Positions 47,864 to 61,700 of a stretch of DNA of 64,000 nt are shown here, piece by piece. A model generated the notes under the pieces. That model saw only the letters and a program-made list of their open reading frames with translations. It made no database searches and was not told where the DNA came from. The stretch spans positions 558,001 through 622,000 of the forward strand of contig JAJTUP010000039.1 in the NCBI GenBank assembly GCA_021399435.1, written 5' to 3'. Both the position numbers and the translations under genes were made by a program. Origin of the DNA: Diaporthe sp. PMI_573. Taxonomy: Eukaryota; Ascomycota; Sordariomycetes; Diaporthales; Diaporthaceae. The first letter of the stretch is position 1, and every line of letters starts with the position of its first letter.

Positions 47864-48140
47864 TGTCACGATAGCAGGCAGGCGGTTCCCGGGCAGGTAG
47901 ACGTCAAGCAGTCAGGATAATCAGGCAGGTCTTCTATTTACTACGTACAGGCTCTATCCTCGGTAAGCACAGGCTCTGTTAACAAGACGTAGCTTGAAGA
48001 GCTACAAAACAGCTATTAGGACAGGGTGCAGAGTTTTATCGAGCCGGCGGCTTACGTAATCAGACCCCAACCCTCTAGGTTAGGCATCCCCCATAGCCTA
48101 GTCCGCCGCGAACCGAGCGTAGGGAGCCAGGACTGTGACA
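47864..48140 (-). repeat. Gypsy B 5' LTR (277 bp)
   Basis: Pairs with 34298-34574; followed by GAAAC. Confidence 0.9.
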
Positions 48141-48145
48141 GAAAC

Positions 48146-48939
48146 TATATATACGCCTCGACCCACCTTCTTTAGATCTAGTCTATTCGACCCACTTCCA
48201 AGGAATTCTATATTACATAATAATATGCTAATTATTAGCTAATGAATTACTAATTACTACTTGGTAATTAGTAATTAATAATTTCTCGAATATTTTATAG
48301 ACCCTCTTTTAAAGCTATAAATAAGCGGGTCCTCTCTCGAGAATAGCTAGATATTAAAGCAAGTAAGCAACGAGAAAAATCCAACAATAATACTTTTATC
48401 TTTATACTATTATTACTTAATTACATAATTATCCCCTCGATCCTCACGTGACCTCTAAGACGAACCTATGTCTAAATGTTATTTGGATAAATAATAATAT
48501 TTAATAAAAGATATATAGTAATATTTTATATTATTATTAACTAACTAAAGCTTTTTTAAATATGTTTTATTATTTATATTAATTTATATTTATTATATAA
48601 GTATTTAGTTAAATTTAAAATTACTAAAGAAAAAAAGTTAATAATAGATATTTTTACTATTTACTAATTATATAATAAAAGAAGATTAATAAAATTTAAT
48701 AAATCTATAGTAATAATAACTTAATAAATACTTTATATTAATAAATAAGCTAATAGTATATATTAAAGAATTTATAGATTGCCTTTATTTAGCTAACTAA
48801 AATAGTTAATAAAAAAATATCTATAGAATTATTAAAATATTATAAAAAGGCCTAATATTTATTTAAGTATTTAAAACTTAGTAGATTCTTTTTAGATAAT
48901 ATAATATTCTTTAGATATATTTTTTTTAAAAATATTTAA
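48146..48939. other. AT-rich sequence, no gene recognised
   Basis: The first 300 bases hold a TATAAATAAGCGGGTCC stretch near 48318 that looks like the promoter part of an old LTR, but no partner was found. The rest is A/T-dominated. Confidence 0.4.
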
Positions 48940-48947
48940 AAGACTAC

Positions 48948-49363
48948 CAGAGTTGTGACGACTCAACTATACATCTACTATATACTTTTTTAAATATTCT
49001 TTATTTCTTTAAATAATTAATTTAAAGATATAGTAATATAATAAATTAATATTAAAATCTTTTTTTAGATTTAATTAGTATTTTTTCCAAGGGTTAGGGT
49101 AATAGGGGGGGGCTAATTACAGGGGGGTAAAAATTAAAGAAAATTAAACCTTAACTATACAAAAACCCACTAACTTTAACCCCTGTATATAGCATTACAT
49201 AATACCCCTAACCCTATAAAAATATATCATTATAAAGTTTAGAAGCAGAACTATCACGTGATATAAATTTTTTTATAAAACTATATTTATTTATAAAGAT
49301 ATTAGTGATTAAAGACGTGTATAGTTGTATAGTTGGATGTATAGTAAAAGTGTCACAACTCTG
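48948..49363. mobile_element. hAT-type MITE (416 bp)
   Basis: Terminal inverted repeats CAGAGTTGTGAC / GTCACAACTCTG, flanked by a perfect 8-bp duplication AAGACTAC (48940-48947 and 49364-49371). An 8-bp duplication and CAG-starting termini are typical of hAT transposons. There is no coding sequence. The interior is itself folded: a GGGTTAGGG stretch near 49089 pairs with CCCTAACCC near 49205, and TACAGGGG near 49122 pairs with CCCCTGTA near 49180. Confidence 0.85.
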
Positions 49364-49371
49364 AAGACTAC

Positions 49372-51298
49372 TAATGTAGATTTAAGGGCCGTTAAAAGAA
49401 TTATATGCTTAGCCTGGCTATAGCTAATTAAAAGAGCCGGTCTGGCTTAGTTAGCAGAAAGGCTGGCTATTATACTAAGTACTTTGGCGCCTATAATGGC
49501 GATAGCTTCCTTTCTTCCTTTTGTAGCAAGAATCAAACCCGTACCTAGACAGGATGGCTTTTGCTCGCCTATTTATATGTGCAAAGACCCCTGACCTACG
49601 GCATCAGGGCCGTACCAATACTAATATAGATAATATTGAGACGGATTCTATTACTGCTAGCAAATAGGCCGCTCAGCCAAAAGACCAGAATTCCAAATCA
49701 AGATTTAGCATTCCTAGCAGTATTTACGCTCTGTGTGGAATGGGTGATAGCAATAGCGATAGCGATAGCTGAAGGTGTCGGTCCGAAGCGGACCGCTGCA
49801 GCTGGCCACTTCTGGCTGGCTGGCTGCGGATGACTGCTTAGTCATCCCAGACAGCCACTTGGCAGCAAGGGCGCTTAGACCAACTACTGGCCCGTGCACA
49901 CCTTAGATTAGTCAGCCTTCTGGCTACACCCTACTTGGGCGCTTCGCCACCCACGAAGGGGTCAGCCAGAAGCAACACACACGACAGACCCACCGAATTA
50001 AAGCTATCAAGTAGCCACTTCGGTAACCCCTTCGAGTAATTACTCGTTTACGTACCCAACCAACACTGATTAGTGATTACTTGGTAATCTCTGACAGAAA
50101 GGAAGGAAGAGACAGACCACTATCGCCATCACTATGGTTTTTAAGCCATTTTAAGTAACGACATCTATATTAAGATCGTCACTAGGCTAGCATACTAACG
50201 TTCGACATGCTCCCTACTAACTAGCGACGATCAGCCCTTAGATAACCTAACTCCTCCCGGTAAAGGAAGGATTTGGGACCTATTAGTATACTCTATTGTA
50301 CAAGAAAACACTGTCAAGATCATTACGAATACCTACCACGACGATCACATTAACGAAAGCCCTCAAAAGTACTGTTTCAAGGCCACACTACCCATTTACA
50401 CTGCCAAGAACCTGACTAAGTAAATATACAAATCAACAAAAGCCCTTAGAAATACTCTTTTCAAGGCTAAAGAACCCTTCTACTAACTATTTAGCCAATT
50501 ACCCTACCCCTTATAAACGTTGCCGTGGCATATATAGTAACCATAACTACAAGGGGGGCTAGTTAAGAAAATTTAAACGGTTACCACCTAAACGCCGTAC
50601 AAACCATATACTTGGTCTTACAAATGGTACATCCCTTCAGAGCCCTGCACTACCTGTACGGCAACCTATCGGTACCCTATACTTAAATATCGTAAACAGT
50701 CACCTATAAATCAACTATTACCAAACGGTCTACTATACTTAACTATCGCTAAATAGTTGCAGGCAAGTCTTCAGAGTACTTTCCTATATTAAAAAACGTA
50801 TTACAACGTACTTTTATATTGTTTTTTCATTACTTTTAATTGAAACTATCATTATTTGCACCCTTTAAACCACTACTTACCCTTTCCTATCATTACTTAC
50901 CCTCTCTCTCTCTCTCACTATCATTACCTATATTTAAATCATCATAATTACCCTTCTCTACAACAATTTTACACCCTCTCTCACACCTTCCCTTCAGTCT
51001 ACTTTCTCGTACGTAAATAGCAAAGGTTGCTACTATATGTATTTCATTTACGGTCTCTATACTTTGTCCCCGCCATCTACGTGTTTTATTTTCTCTCCTA
51101 CTACTTTGTTTTTACTGTTTTTTCAACGTTAAAAATAAGAAAAGAGGAAAACTCTATATATAAAACTATGTGGTAATACTTCTGTTTACTAAAGACCACT
51201 ACCTATAGGTAAATAATATACTTATACTAGTTAGAAGCCGTAGCTAGAAGAGTTCCAATACCCTCTATAGTAACTATATCAACAGTTTTTCAATTATA
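49372..51298. other. Non-coding stretch upstream of copia 3
   Basis: GC-richer at 49640-50050, AT-rich later. It includes an AGCGAT tandem at about 49748-49768, a perfect hairpin GGATGACT/AGTCATCC at 49828-49847 and a TC microsatellite at 50902-50916. ATGGCGATAG at 49496-49505 has its exact inverse at 50120-50129, perhaps the ends of a small inverted-repeat element. The part just before 51299 probably includes the 5' LTR and leader of copia 3, but without the 3' LTR in the window I cannot set its limits. Confidence 0.4.
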
Positions 51299-54200
51299 AT
51301 GGCGGAAGAAAATATGCTAATCATCGCTACTAACTCTCCTACTAAGAGTCTAGCAGTAAATAAACACCAAAAAATGACTATCAAGAAGGAAATAAAGGTA
51401 GATAGCATTATAAGCCGGTACTACTTGGTTACAAAAGCTGACTAAGAAAAGATTAATCCACTACTAATAGAGATACTAGTTAATACCAAGAAGGTTAACG
51501 AGAAATAGGCCTCTATATATATCTTTAAGGTAATAAAGAGGATATACTAAACATAATATATTAATGATAGCTTCCTACTTAATACCTAGTCTTATTTTAA
51601 AAAATAAACCACCAAGATAGTCAGCAAGGCCACTATTAGCTAGAAGAAAGAACTTCGAAACCTTACTCGTTAGAGAAATATCTACCTTAGTCTATAGGGA
51701 AGATAAATTAGACTATAAATCAATACCTTCTTAACCTACAAGAAATACCCTACCTAGCTAACTAAAAAACTTCTAGTACATACTATTTATCCTTAGTTAT
51801 ACTTCTACAGCACCTCTATAAGAGCTAGAAAGACTAAGGCTTAGACTTACAATAGCCCGATTCAACTTCCAGATCCCGTACCAAATCCCATGCCGGATTC
51901 TATAGTAGAAATCGCCGACAACAACAAGGTCGTCATGAAGACTAAAAAGGAGAGCGTTATTTCTCAACCACTACTACTACTATAATATATATCTTAGTAA
52001 GCAAGAGCTATACCTTAACTAGGTTAGGTAACTAGTACCATATCAGAGTCACAATAAAATGCCGCGTAGGCTTTACAATAAGATCAACAGCTACTAGTAA
52101 AGTTTTTGTCAGATCAGCAATAGTTACAAGATACAGGATAGCTGTAAGACTAGCAAGCCAATACCTGGCAATACAAGTAACCCAATTAAATGTTTCTCGG
52201 CATGCTATACCCTGCCAGAACCCCGAGACTATCCCTTATGCCCCTGGATCTAGAAGATCTATACTATACACTCTCTCTAAGATACCAAGGGTATACCAAT
52301 CTCAAGCCTAATAAGATTATATCCTTTTCTAAGGCCTGGGATTAAAGGCTGAAATAGACTAGAGATACCTATAACCTTCTTAATAATAAGGTCTACATTA
52401 TATTCTCTATTACCCAGTCTTATAACATTACTCTACTATAATTCTATATAATTCTTCCCTTAATTCTTACTAACTATACTAAGCTATACTAGATTACCTA
52501 CATTAGTCTAAACATAGAATTCTTAGAAGCCTATAAAAGACTTAAATAATACTTCAACACTAATACTAATTACTAGTAGTACTATAATAATTAGATAATA
52601 ATAACATTTAAGACCCTTTACTAAGATAAAGATAATATTAATAAGAATCTTTATAATGTTCTAACACTACTCTTTGATAAATTATAGCTATACTAGTAAA
52701 TATTTGGCCCTGAGTACTAGGGTAACGAGATGCTTTATATAATAGTACTTCGCGTCTACTCTAGAGTACCTAAATTCAAACATATACTTTTTATACCACA
52801 GGCACTATATAAACATCTTTTTCAAGATCTACAATTATTACTTAAGCTAAATATTAACTATATAATACCTTAATAATTCCTTCAGGAAGATAAGGTTAGT
52901 ATAGACAACAAGATATACTACCTTAATCATTAATATATAAATAATTAGCAATAAGGTTGTAAATCAGGCTTTTAAGCATGATTTAGCTATAACAGCTTCT
53001 ATAGTAATAATTACTACCGTAGTAATAAATACTATTATAATAATGGCCACCGCTATAATAATAACCACTGCTGTGGCTATCATCAGAAACGCTACTTTAT
53101 ATATAATAAAGAAGGATGCTAGTCTTTAAACTACACCTTTAAGGAATATCAGAAGGTATACAAATAATATCTCTTAATCTGTGAAATCAAGGGGCATTCA
53201 ACGTCTAATGTTAAGTTTACTTCTTTTCTCACCAACTTTAAAAGACTCGACATCACTTTAAAAGATACTTATAATAAGTATAAAGACGACCTAAATAGTT
53301 ACAAGGAAGCTTAACAGCTTCTCGCTAATACTTCGTTTCTATACTCGCTTAGCCCTAACAACACTAACAAGACTAACAATGCTATTATCCTAGCAAGTTA
53401 ATTCATGCTAGAAGAAAGATATTCTCGTAACAAATTTCAAGGTATCATCCCTAATACTAGCACTATATAATTCTCGACTGTTAGTTATAAATAATACTTA
53501 GCCCTAAATCAAGAGAACCCCTCTATTATTATAGATGCTAGCCGTGCTAGCAAGGCTATTATTAAGTTTAGAAAGGAATCCCGTCTTACCTTAATCAATA
53601 TAATAACTATAAAGATAACTATAAAGCTTATTACCTTCTATATTATAAAGGCTCCAACCTTATTCTTAATATATATCTAAGACATAGATAAGCTAGGGGT
53701 CTATTTCTATAATACTACTAACGAGTTAGTATTATCATAGAATTCAAGCCTAGATATAACTATTCTAGTAACCTAAAAGTAGGGTCATCTATGGTTCTTT
53801 CTAGAAAGCCACAAGGCAGGTATATTCTTTATAGAGAATGAACTTCGATAACTTTATTAATAATTTAGTTACCTAGCAGCTAACTATCTTTATTATTTAC
53901 TCAAAGATACTAGTCATAACCCTAACCTTGCTATACTTAAGGTCATTAGTAAATTTTATTATTACTGCTAGCTAAAAGATACTGCCCTAAGAAGGTTTAA
54001 GTTTAACCTAAGGAATAACTATAACTTTAACTACGAGATTATTATTAACATTATATACCTTAATAGCAAGCTAGTACTATATATTATAGACTCTAAAACA
54101 TCTTTTTAAGCTAGAAAGTTTCTAGTATTAATGTCTATAAAAGATACCTAGAAAGCCCTTTAAATAGTCTAGATAGATATATACCTGGGTTCTCCTAACC

Positions 54201-55993
54201 ATCTTACTTACAATACTAGTACTAACTTTACTTTAATTAAATTCTAAAACAAGGTAAAGATCATAGGGATTACATGTAAATAGGTCCTAACGGAAGTCTA
54301 CTAGTCTGTGGATAAGATTAAACGCTATTATAGACTACTTTAATAAGTATTTAAGATCCTCTATATAGAATTAAGAGGAATCTTTTTAGAGAATACTATC
54401 TTTTAAATAGTAATAAAGGCCGTAAATAACACTACCAGCCTAGACAGGCTGGTACCCACTCTACTCGTCTTCAGCACTTTTCTATGAATAAACATAGATT
54501 TACTACCTACACTATCAATGCTCAAGCATGCCGAGGTAATTACTAAGGCGATGCAAGATCTTCAAAAATACTATACCGAGAAGTAGATTGCTAGAGTTCT
54601 CAGTACCTAGAACAGCCCGGACACTACCAGCGTACTAAATACACCACTATAGTTAGAGATACTTATATAGCAAGAAAAGGATAGCTAGCAGGGTCTATAT
54701 AAGCTAATAGCAGTCAATAGGCACGACGTAACCCTCGACCTACTAAATAGACCTATAAAGTTTAGGTTAACCATTGTCTAAGAATACTTCTAAAACAATA
54801 AAAACCTCTTACCTAAGTTCTCGTCAGGCAACAAACTAGATACTAATCTATTACCTACTTTAGATAGCAGCAGGCCCAGAATAGATTCATTATCTATTCT
54901 AGAGACTAGCTAGCCTAAAACAAGTTTGTTACCCGCTTTAGACTATACTAGTACCCCAGCCCTATTATAAAGGAGAGGCTAACCTCCTAGATCTAAAAAC
55001 AAGCCAAAGCCATCTACAACCTTCCTTACTTAAAAGGAAAAGAATAACTATACTCTATTGTTAAAACTTTATTAAAATAGTATAATTATAGCTACTAGTA
55101 AACTATTTAAAGTATTAAATACTAAGGAGATTAATAATCTTATCACTCAAGGTATCTTTTAATTTAAATAATTCAACTTAAAGGTTTATAGCACCCTTTA
55201 GCTATTTAACTCTTAAATAGTATAGAAGATAAAGGGGAAGACTAAAGTTTCTTATAAGAAGTCTCGCTTAATTATTTAGGGGTATAGTAATAAGGACAAG
55301 AAAAATATCTTTATATAATTATCTACAATTTAACAGGCTAGTTAATAACTTCTCGTTATTATAGTATCTAGCCTAATCAAGTCTATTAATACTAGCATTA
55401 AACTACACGATATAATATAGGCATATCTATAATTAAAGTTAGAGCTATTTTATAAGATTCTAGCCTAACTCCTTTTTAAAATATAGGCCTAATATCTAGC
55501 TAGTATAATTATAAGAGTAGTAAAGCCTTTCTATAAAATTACTAAAGCTAGAGTTTATTAGTAGACTACTTATTATTATTATTACTATAAATAACTATAA
55601 ATATAAACCTTAACATTTAATCTATATCTTCTAGTATTTACTAATAAAAAGAATAAATTTACTATTATAGATATATAGATAAATAATACTCTACTACTAG
55701 ATATACTAAAGTTTTTAGCTTTTAAGAATAAGAAGATTATTAAGGTAAAGCTATAATATAAGCTAAAGGAGAAGCTATTACCAGAAAAGGTACTCGACTT
55801 TAATAGTAATAAGCTAATAATAACCCTAGAAGGGGCTATTTACCTTTAATAAAAGAGTTAAGGCGAGAAGATTATAATGATTAATTTAAAGTTATATAAC
55901 TTTATTCAAAAGTATTTTAAGTAACATATTTATAGTACTTACCTTACCTTAATTTACTAACCCAAGGCTTTATTTAACCTATTAGTTACTACC
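51299..55993 (+). pseudogene. Copia 3 gag-pol, 5' part
   Basis: Starts MAEENMLIIATNSP. A gag core near 52180-52320 reads FLGMLYPARTPRLSLMPLDL. The knuckle near 53095-53125 is decayed (FIYNKEGC). A protease-like IIIDASRAS lies near 53530, where a GAS would be usual. Integrase and connector are readable at 54280-54980 (for example VKAVNNTTSLDRLVPTLLVF). Reverse transcriptase runs from about 55110. Every interruption seen is TAA or TAG where Gln fits. Not functional. Confidence 0.7.
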
Positions 55994-56457
55994 TGTCACA
56001 AACGTGACAGGAATAGAACCAGGGTTTGACTATTAGTTCTTTAGAGGCACAGGAAAACCCTACAGGCCAGCTGGCTAGGCCTGCAAGAAGAGGTACAACC
56101 ATTAGTACACGTAACCTAGAACATTTGCTTACCTAAGGATAGATTACTTAGATTACCAGTAGGGCAGTAAGCCAAGTAAGCCAACTAGATTACTAGGATT
56201 ACTGGATTACCAGTAAGCCAAGTAAGCCTTGTAAGCTAGGCTAAAGAGATAGACATATAAGGACATACTCATTACCAGATAGCTAGATAGTATAGACAAC
56301 TCTTCAATAGTCAATCTAAATATTCACCCATAAATAGCTTTCATTAGCTTATAATCATTGTTAGAAACCCCATTACTCAATTAACCGCCTTATTATATAT
56401 TTTAGATATAAACCCCGATCTACGATTTAGAGGACCCAGGAAACCTTAATTATTACA
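55994..56457 (+). repeat. Gypsy D 5' LTR (464 bp)
   Basis: Same length as 63288-63751; the differences I saw are transitions. Its last 130 bases also match the LTRs at 32282 and 46026. Followed by TTTTAACTGCTCTTATT. Confidence 0.93.
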
Positions 56458-56525
56458 TTTTAACTGCTCTTATTCTTACATTACAATGCAAACTCTAAGC
56501 AATATTATACGCAAATCCCTTCACA

Positions 56526-57560
56526 ATGTCTAGATTTGGAAACAACTAACCTTAACGCAACCTCTAGTAGGAATTAGACAGCGCTAATAATAATAATAAT
56601 GCCGGGATAAACCCTTAGCAGCTTAAGGAGCTAGTCGAAGAAGTAACTAGGCTCCGTGCCTTTATCGACAGGCAAGCTTGCCAGAACGAGGAGATGGAAG
56701 GACTTAAGTAAGAAATCACTACCCTTTAAGCTGCCGCCAATATTATTAATACTCTAATTTCGACCAAAGAAAACATTAAGCTTAATAATCTAATCCCGTA
56801 TAATGGAACAACTAGATAGTTACAGGCCTACCTCATATAGGTGCAGGCTTACCAACATTTTAATTACCTAGACAGCTAGCCGGATAGAAAACAGATTATG
56901 TATGCATCTTTATTCCTTAAGGGAAGAGCCCTTGCCTAGTTTAAACCCTACCTTACTAACTTTATTAACACTAAAAACTTTAAGGAATGCAAGCAAGAGA
57001 TGTAGGATATTTTCAGCAAATACGAAAATTACAAGAATACCCTCAAGTCTCTGTTCCAAGACCTAGACGAAGAACGACAAGTAGAATAAGAACTTACAAA
57101 CTGCAAACAATAAGGCCTAGCAACTGCCTATATAGCCAAATTCCGCCGAATCTATGCGTGTATGGACTATACAGACAGCACCAAGATCTTTATGTTTTAC
57201 CAAGGATTAAAAGAAGAAGTGAAGGACAAATTGGCTAAACAAGACTAACTCGACAACTTCCTACAGTATGTTAAGCTAGCCATCAAAATCAACAACAGGC
57301 TCTACGAATGACGCTTGGAACGAAAAGGCGATACCTCTAGATAATTCCAGAACAACAACTCTAATAGACAAAGCAAGCTTAACTCTGGAAGGAAATATAA
57401 TTGCAATAACCTAACCTAGTAGGGACAGTAAGCAGGCCCTATAGAACTTAATGCCGCCTAATAAAAAGACAAAAAAGACATTAAATACTTTAACTGCGGA
57501 AAGAAAGGATACTTTGCACGAGAGTGCCGTAGTAGGAAGAAGGATTGGAAGCCTGTACCT
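56526..57560 (+). pseudogene. Gypsy D gag
   Basis: ATG 56526 begins MSRFGNN. An N-terminal coiled coil contains LKELVEEVTRLRAFIDRQA, and the capsid core contains AYLIQVQAYQHFNYLDSQ if TAG is read as Gln. The knuckle near 57490 reads FNCGKKGYFAREC, with the first Cys and the His changed to Tyr (G to A or C to T). The 83-codon open frame at 56987 is only a piece of it. Confidence 0.75.
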
Positions 57561-58789
57561 GAAGGCTCTAGATAAGCCAACATAGTTACCCGTACTAGTA
57601 GGCCACCACGCTCAAAGATGCAACAAGCTATCACTAAACAACACTATCGGTATAAAACAGAATGGCACAAGCCGTGCTTAGTATACCCAGACTAGGCAGC
57701 GGAAGACGGAAGAATCCTATTTGGCATCACTCCCCAAAACTCACCTACTAATGACAAACAAGAAGGCAAGTTAAAAACAGGAAAAACAATTCAACAACGG
57801 CTATTACAGCTAATATATATAGAACTAGACAAGGCTGAAAAAGCCAAAAAGCACTCCTTACTCAGCTAGACAGCCTGTTACAACGACAACTATACTATAT
57901 ATTTAAGCAACAAAAAAGGAGCCAACTGGTTTCCTAAGAGCGTAGAACAACGGCACACTCTAGCTGTAGGAAGACAAAAAGAATTCCTATGTAACCTAAA
58001 GAAGGAGCTAGCAGGAAAAATTCCCCAAGATCTACTCGCACCTCGAGCATAGCAAGAAGACCTGCGGGTATATTTAGAAAGAGCACCCCTACTGGCCCCT
58101 AGAACTAACATTACAGAAGTACTAATTATAGGACGACCCCTTAAACAAATAATACAAGAACCAAGGAAGGAGACTAAAAAGAATAGAGATGCAGGAAGAA
58201 TGTTCCCTTGCCACAGTCACCATCCCAGCATCTCTTAGACCTTATACATTTACAACGGATATAGAATCTATATGTAGGAGAAAGCAAGCTACAACTAGTT
58301 TCCTTAGAGGTACTAAGGACAGGACATCTAACAAACTTACAAAAGAGACGACTTTAAAGGATAGAAACTCAAGAAACAATACAATAACATGGGCTACGCA
58401 ATATTTCGACTCAACCCACGCACCCCTCTAGTATGTCTATATAACCCTACCAGATGGCACACCTATAAAAACAAGGAATATCGAGTATATATGGACAATA
58501 AAGTCGAAGAATAGCACCGACTATAGTAATAAGGACAGATCCTCAGTCCTATAAAGCCTATAATACAGAAAGAAAGCATATAATAGCTTATAGAAGACCT
58601 GCAATAATTGCAGAATATTATATGATAAAATATTAAAAGTATTAACAAAGTCTTAAGAAAAGACTACAGATAGCCAAAAAACTAGACAAGCTATCTACAA
58701 AACCTTAAATAGTAAGGAAAACACCTACAAGGTACTTGTACGCAACAAATAATAATAATAACTATTGACATTTAAAAATCAAGGTAAAG

Positions 58790-61700
58790 CTTGGAGCCTA
58801 CCAATACTACGTACTTATCGATAGTAGAGTACAGGGAAATTTCATCTCCTCAAAGATAGTAAACAGATACTACCTTACATGGCACAAGAAAAAGGAACCC
58901 TATAGACTTAACATAGTTAACAGTACAAAAGTTGCTTACAGAAACAGTATTATCGATATAGAGACCAATTACCTCCAGGTCTGGATCTAGGACTATATTA
59001 AGCAACTCTCGTTTAACATCACTGAGATGGCAGATCATTAGTTAATCCTAGGAATACCCTAGTTAAGAAAGAACAACCCTTGGATAGATTAGACCACTAG
59101 CTAGATTTACTAGGCAAACCCCGTTAGCTTAGCAAAAGGAACAATCATACATTGTAAGGATGAGTAGAGCTTAGTCCCTAAAGACAGTACTCAAATGTGT
59201 GTTCAAACAAGCCTAGCAACCACCTCTCAAAACAGAGAGAAGGACTTAGTCCCTAGGCAGGCTTTAAAACAGCTCCTAAACAAGCCGGCATAATGATAGT
59301 ATAAACCGGGTAGTCTGCTGTAGACTAACGAGAAAGACTTACTGTTAAGCCAAATACAATACAAAACCAACAAAGAAAGTAGTCTGACATAGACTAATAC
59401 AAGAAAGCAACAAATCGTACTTACAGTACAAGAACATATTAAGGAAATCCAACAAGTGTTAAAATAGATACAAGAAATCCAGCGTACGTAACATAAGACA
59501 ACACCTATAGTTATAATTACCTTACCTATAGGTACCTCACGACAAGCGCTAAAGGCCTAAAGGATTGGCTTAGTAAAACAAGTTAAGCCTATCCTTCGAT
59601 AATTCATCGCCTACCTATAGAAGGCTAAGGCAGCGAAGAAGAATCCTTAAAAGTTTATACCTTAGGAATACTATAAATATACCAAGCTGTTTTTAGCAAC
59701 ACTTAATACCGAACTACCTAAACACAGCAACTAAGATCACAAAATACCCCTAAAACCAGGGAAGATACCCAAATTTACCAAAATCTATAGACTCAATAAA
59801 ACACAACTTAAGGCACTTAGGGAGTACCTTGACAAAAACCTAGAAAAAGGTTACATTTAACCGTCTACTTTACCTACAGGATATCTGATCCTCTTTGTAC
59901 TAAAGAAGAACGGAAAGCTACGACTTTGTGTGGATTATTGTTAACTAAACGACATTACTATCAAAAACCGCTATCTGCTATCTTTGATTAAAGAACTATG
60001 AGACTGACTGTAAGAAGCTTAATGGTTTACGGCCCTAGACCTTAAGGGAGCCTATAACTTAATTAGGATGAAAAAGGGCGAAGAATGGAAAACAGTGTTT
60101 TGAATATGCTACGGACACTTCAAATATTTGGTCATGCTATTTGGATTGACCAACGCATCAGCATTGTTTTAAGCTATGATTAATTATGTTTTTAGAGAAT
60201 ATTTAGATGTCTTTGTGGTTGTATACCTTGACGATATCCTTATCTACTCTAGGACGCTTAGAGAATATAAGGAATACGTATATAAAGTACTGTAGAAACT
60301 CTAGGACGCAAAACTCCTAGTCGAACCAGAAAAAAGTACATTCTATACTAAGAAAGTTGACTACCTTGGATATACTATCTAGTCTAGACAAATTGCGATA
60401 CAAGCATCCAAAATCGAAGCCATCAAATACTGGCCCATACCTATAAATGTTAAAGAAGTTTAAGGATTCCTCGGATATATTAATTTTTACAGATAATTTA
60501 TCAAAGGCTACGGAGGACTTGCAAAGCTTCTTACAGACCTTACTAAAAAAGATGAGAAATTCTAGTAGACACAGGAGGTATAGGATGTCTTCGATACGAT
60601 AATCTAGAAGATTCTGGAAGAACTAATACTAGTTGAAGTAGACCTAAGCAAGGTCTATAAGGTTGAGATAGATGCTTCTGACTTTGTGATAGGAGGGCAA
60701 CTTGGTTAACGAGATGACCAAGGCAAATTATACCCTATCGCATTCTTCTTGAAAAAGCTTAACGGACTAGAGCTAAACTATTTGATCTACGACAAAGAAC
60801 TAATGGCAATTATCGAAGCCTTTGAGGAATGGCAATACTACCTTATCGGAGCCAAATATCAAGTTTAGGTCTATACTGACTATAAAAATCTCACCTACTT
60901 TATAACGACCAAAGAACTTAACAAGCGCTAGATTAGATGGGTAAAGTTTTTGTTGTAATTTGACCTCAAGATTACCTACTGTAAGGGATCTGAGAACGGA
61001 CGAGCAGATGCCCTTAGTAGACGGCTAGACTACCTATAGGAGGTTCTACTAGAAATATAGAGCATCTTTCAAGTTACTTCCAGCAGAGACTTGTTACAAG
61101 AACCTCGACAACTGGTAATGATACTCTGAGCTAAGGTCGACCCTAGCTAGGAAAACAAGCTCAAGGCAGCCTACCAGAATATGTCCCTAGAAGCTAAAGG
61201 ACAAATAGTAGAAGATAACGAAATGTTGTATTGAGGAAAACAACTCTTTGTACCTATAGACCTATAGAAGGAACTTATTGAATAAATCTACGAGGCTCTA
61301 GCGTATAGACATTAAGGAATTATGGCAATAATTAAAAGAATTAGGCAATATTATTACTTCTTAAAGATAAAGGATGAAGTCTAAATAGTCATCTAGAACT
61401 GCGATATATGTTGTAAAAGTAAGACTGTAAGGCATAAACCTTATGGTCTACTACAACCTCTGCCAGTACCTGACGGACTATAGCAATCTATCAGCCTAGA
61501 CTTTATTGTTAAACTACTACTCTTAAAGGAACTAATGATAGGTGCCCGGTATGATAGTATTTTGGTTATTGTTGATAGATTTACGAAATACTCCTACTTC
61601 CTGCCGTACAGGGAAGCAAGCAATGTAGATAATCTTATATATGCTTTTTTACGAGCAATTATCAGCAACTATAGCGCACCATAGGAAATAGTGTTAGATA

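Larger units (their letters stand above)
34298..48140 (-). mobile_element. Ty3/gypsy retrotransposon B, split by two later insertions
   Basis: LTRs of 277 bp at 34298-34574 and 47864-48140 are flanked by the perfect duplication GAAAC (34293-34297 and 48141-48145). Sense is minus. A purine run (AGAGAGGGGGG on minus) precedes the left LTR, as expected for the 3' polypurine tract. The element holds the gypsy element at 34780-42452 and the solo LTR at 46026-46499. Without these it would be about 5.7 kb. Confidence 0.9.

Noticed and set aside
49085..49220. Telomere-like GGGTTAGGG
   Set aside because: Only one or two units on each arm of a foldback inside the hAT MITE; not a telomeric array. Similar single units occur at 13690, 34905 and 42090.
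49417..49560. tRNA-like pieces (TTAGTTAGCAG, GGGTTTGATTC)
   Set aside because: No consistent cloverleaf could be built on either strand.
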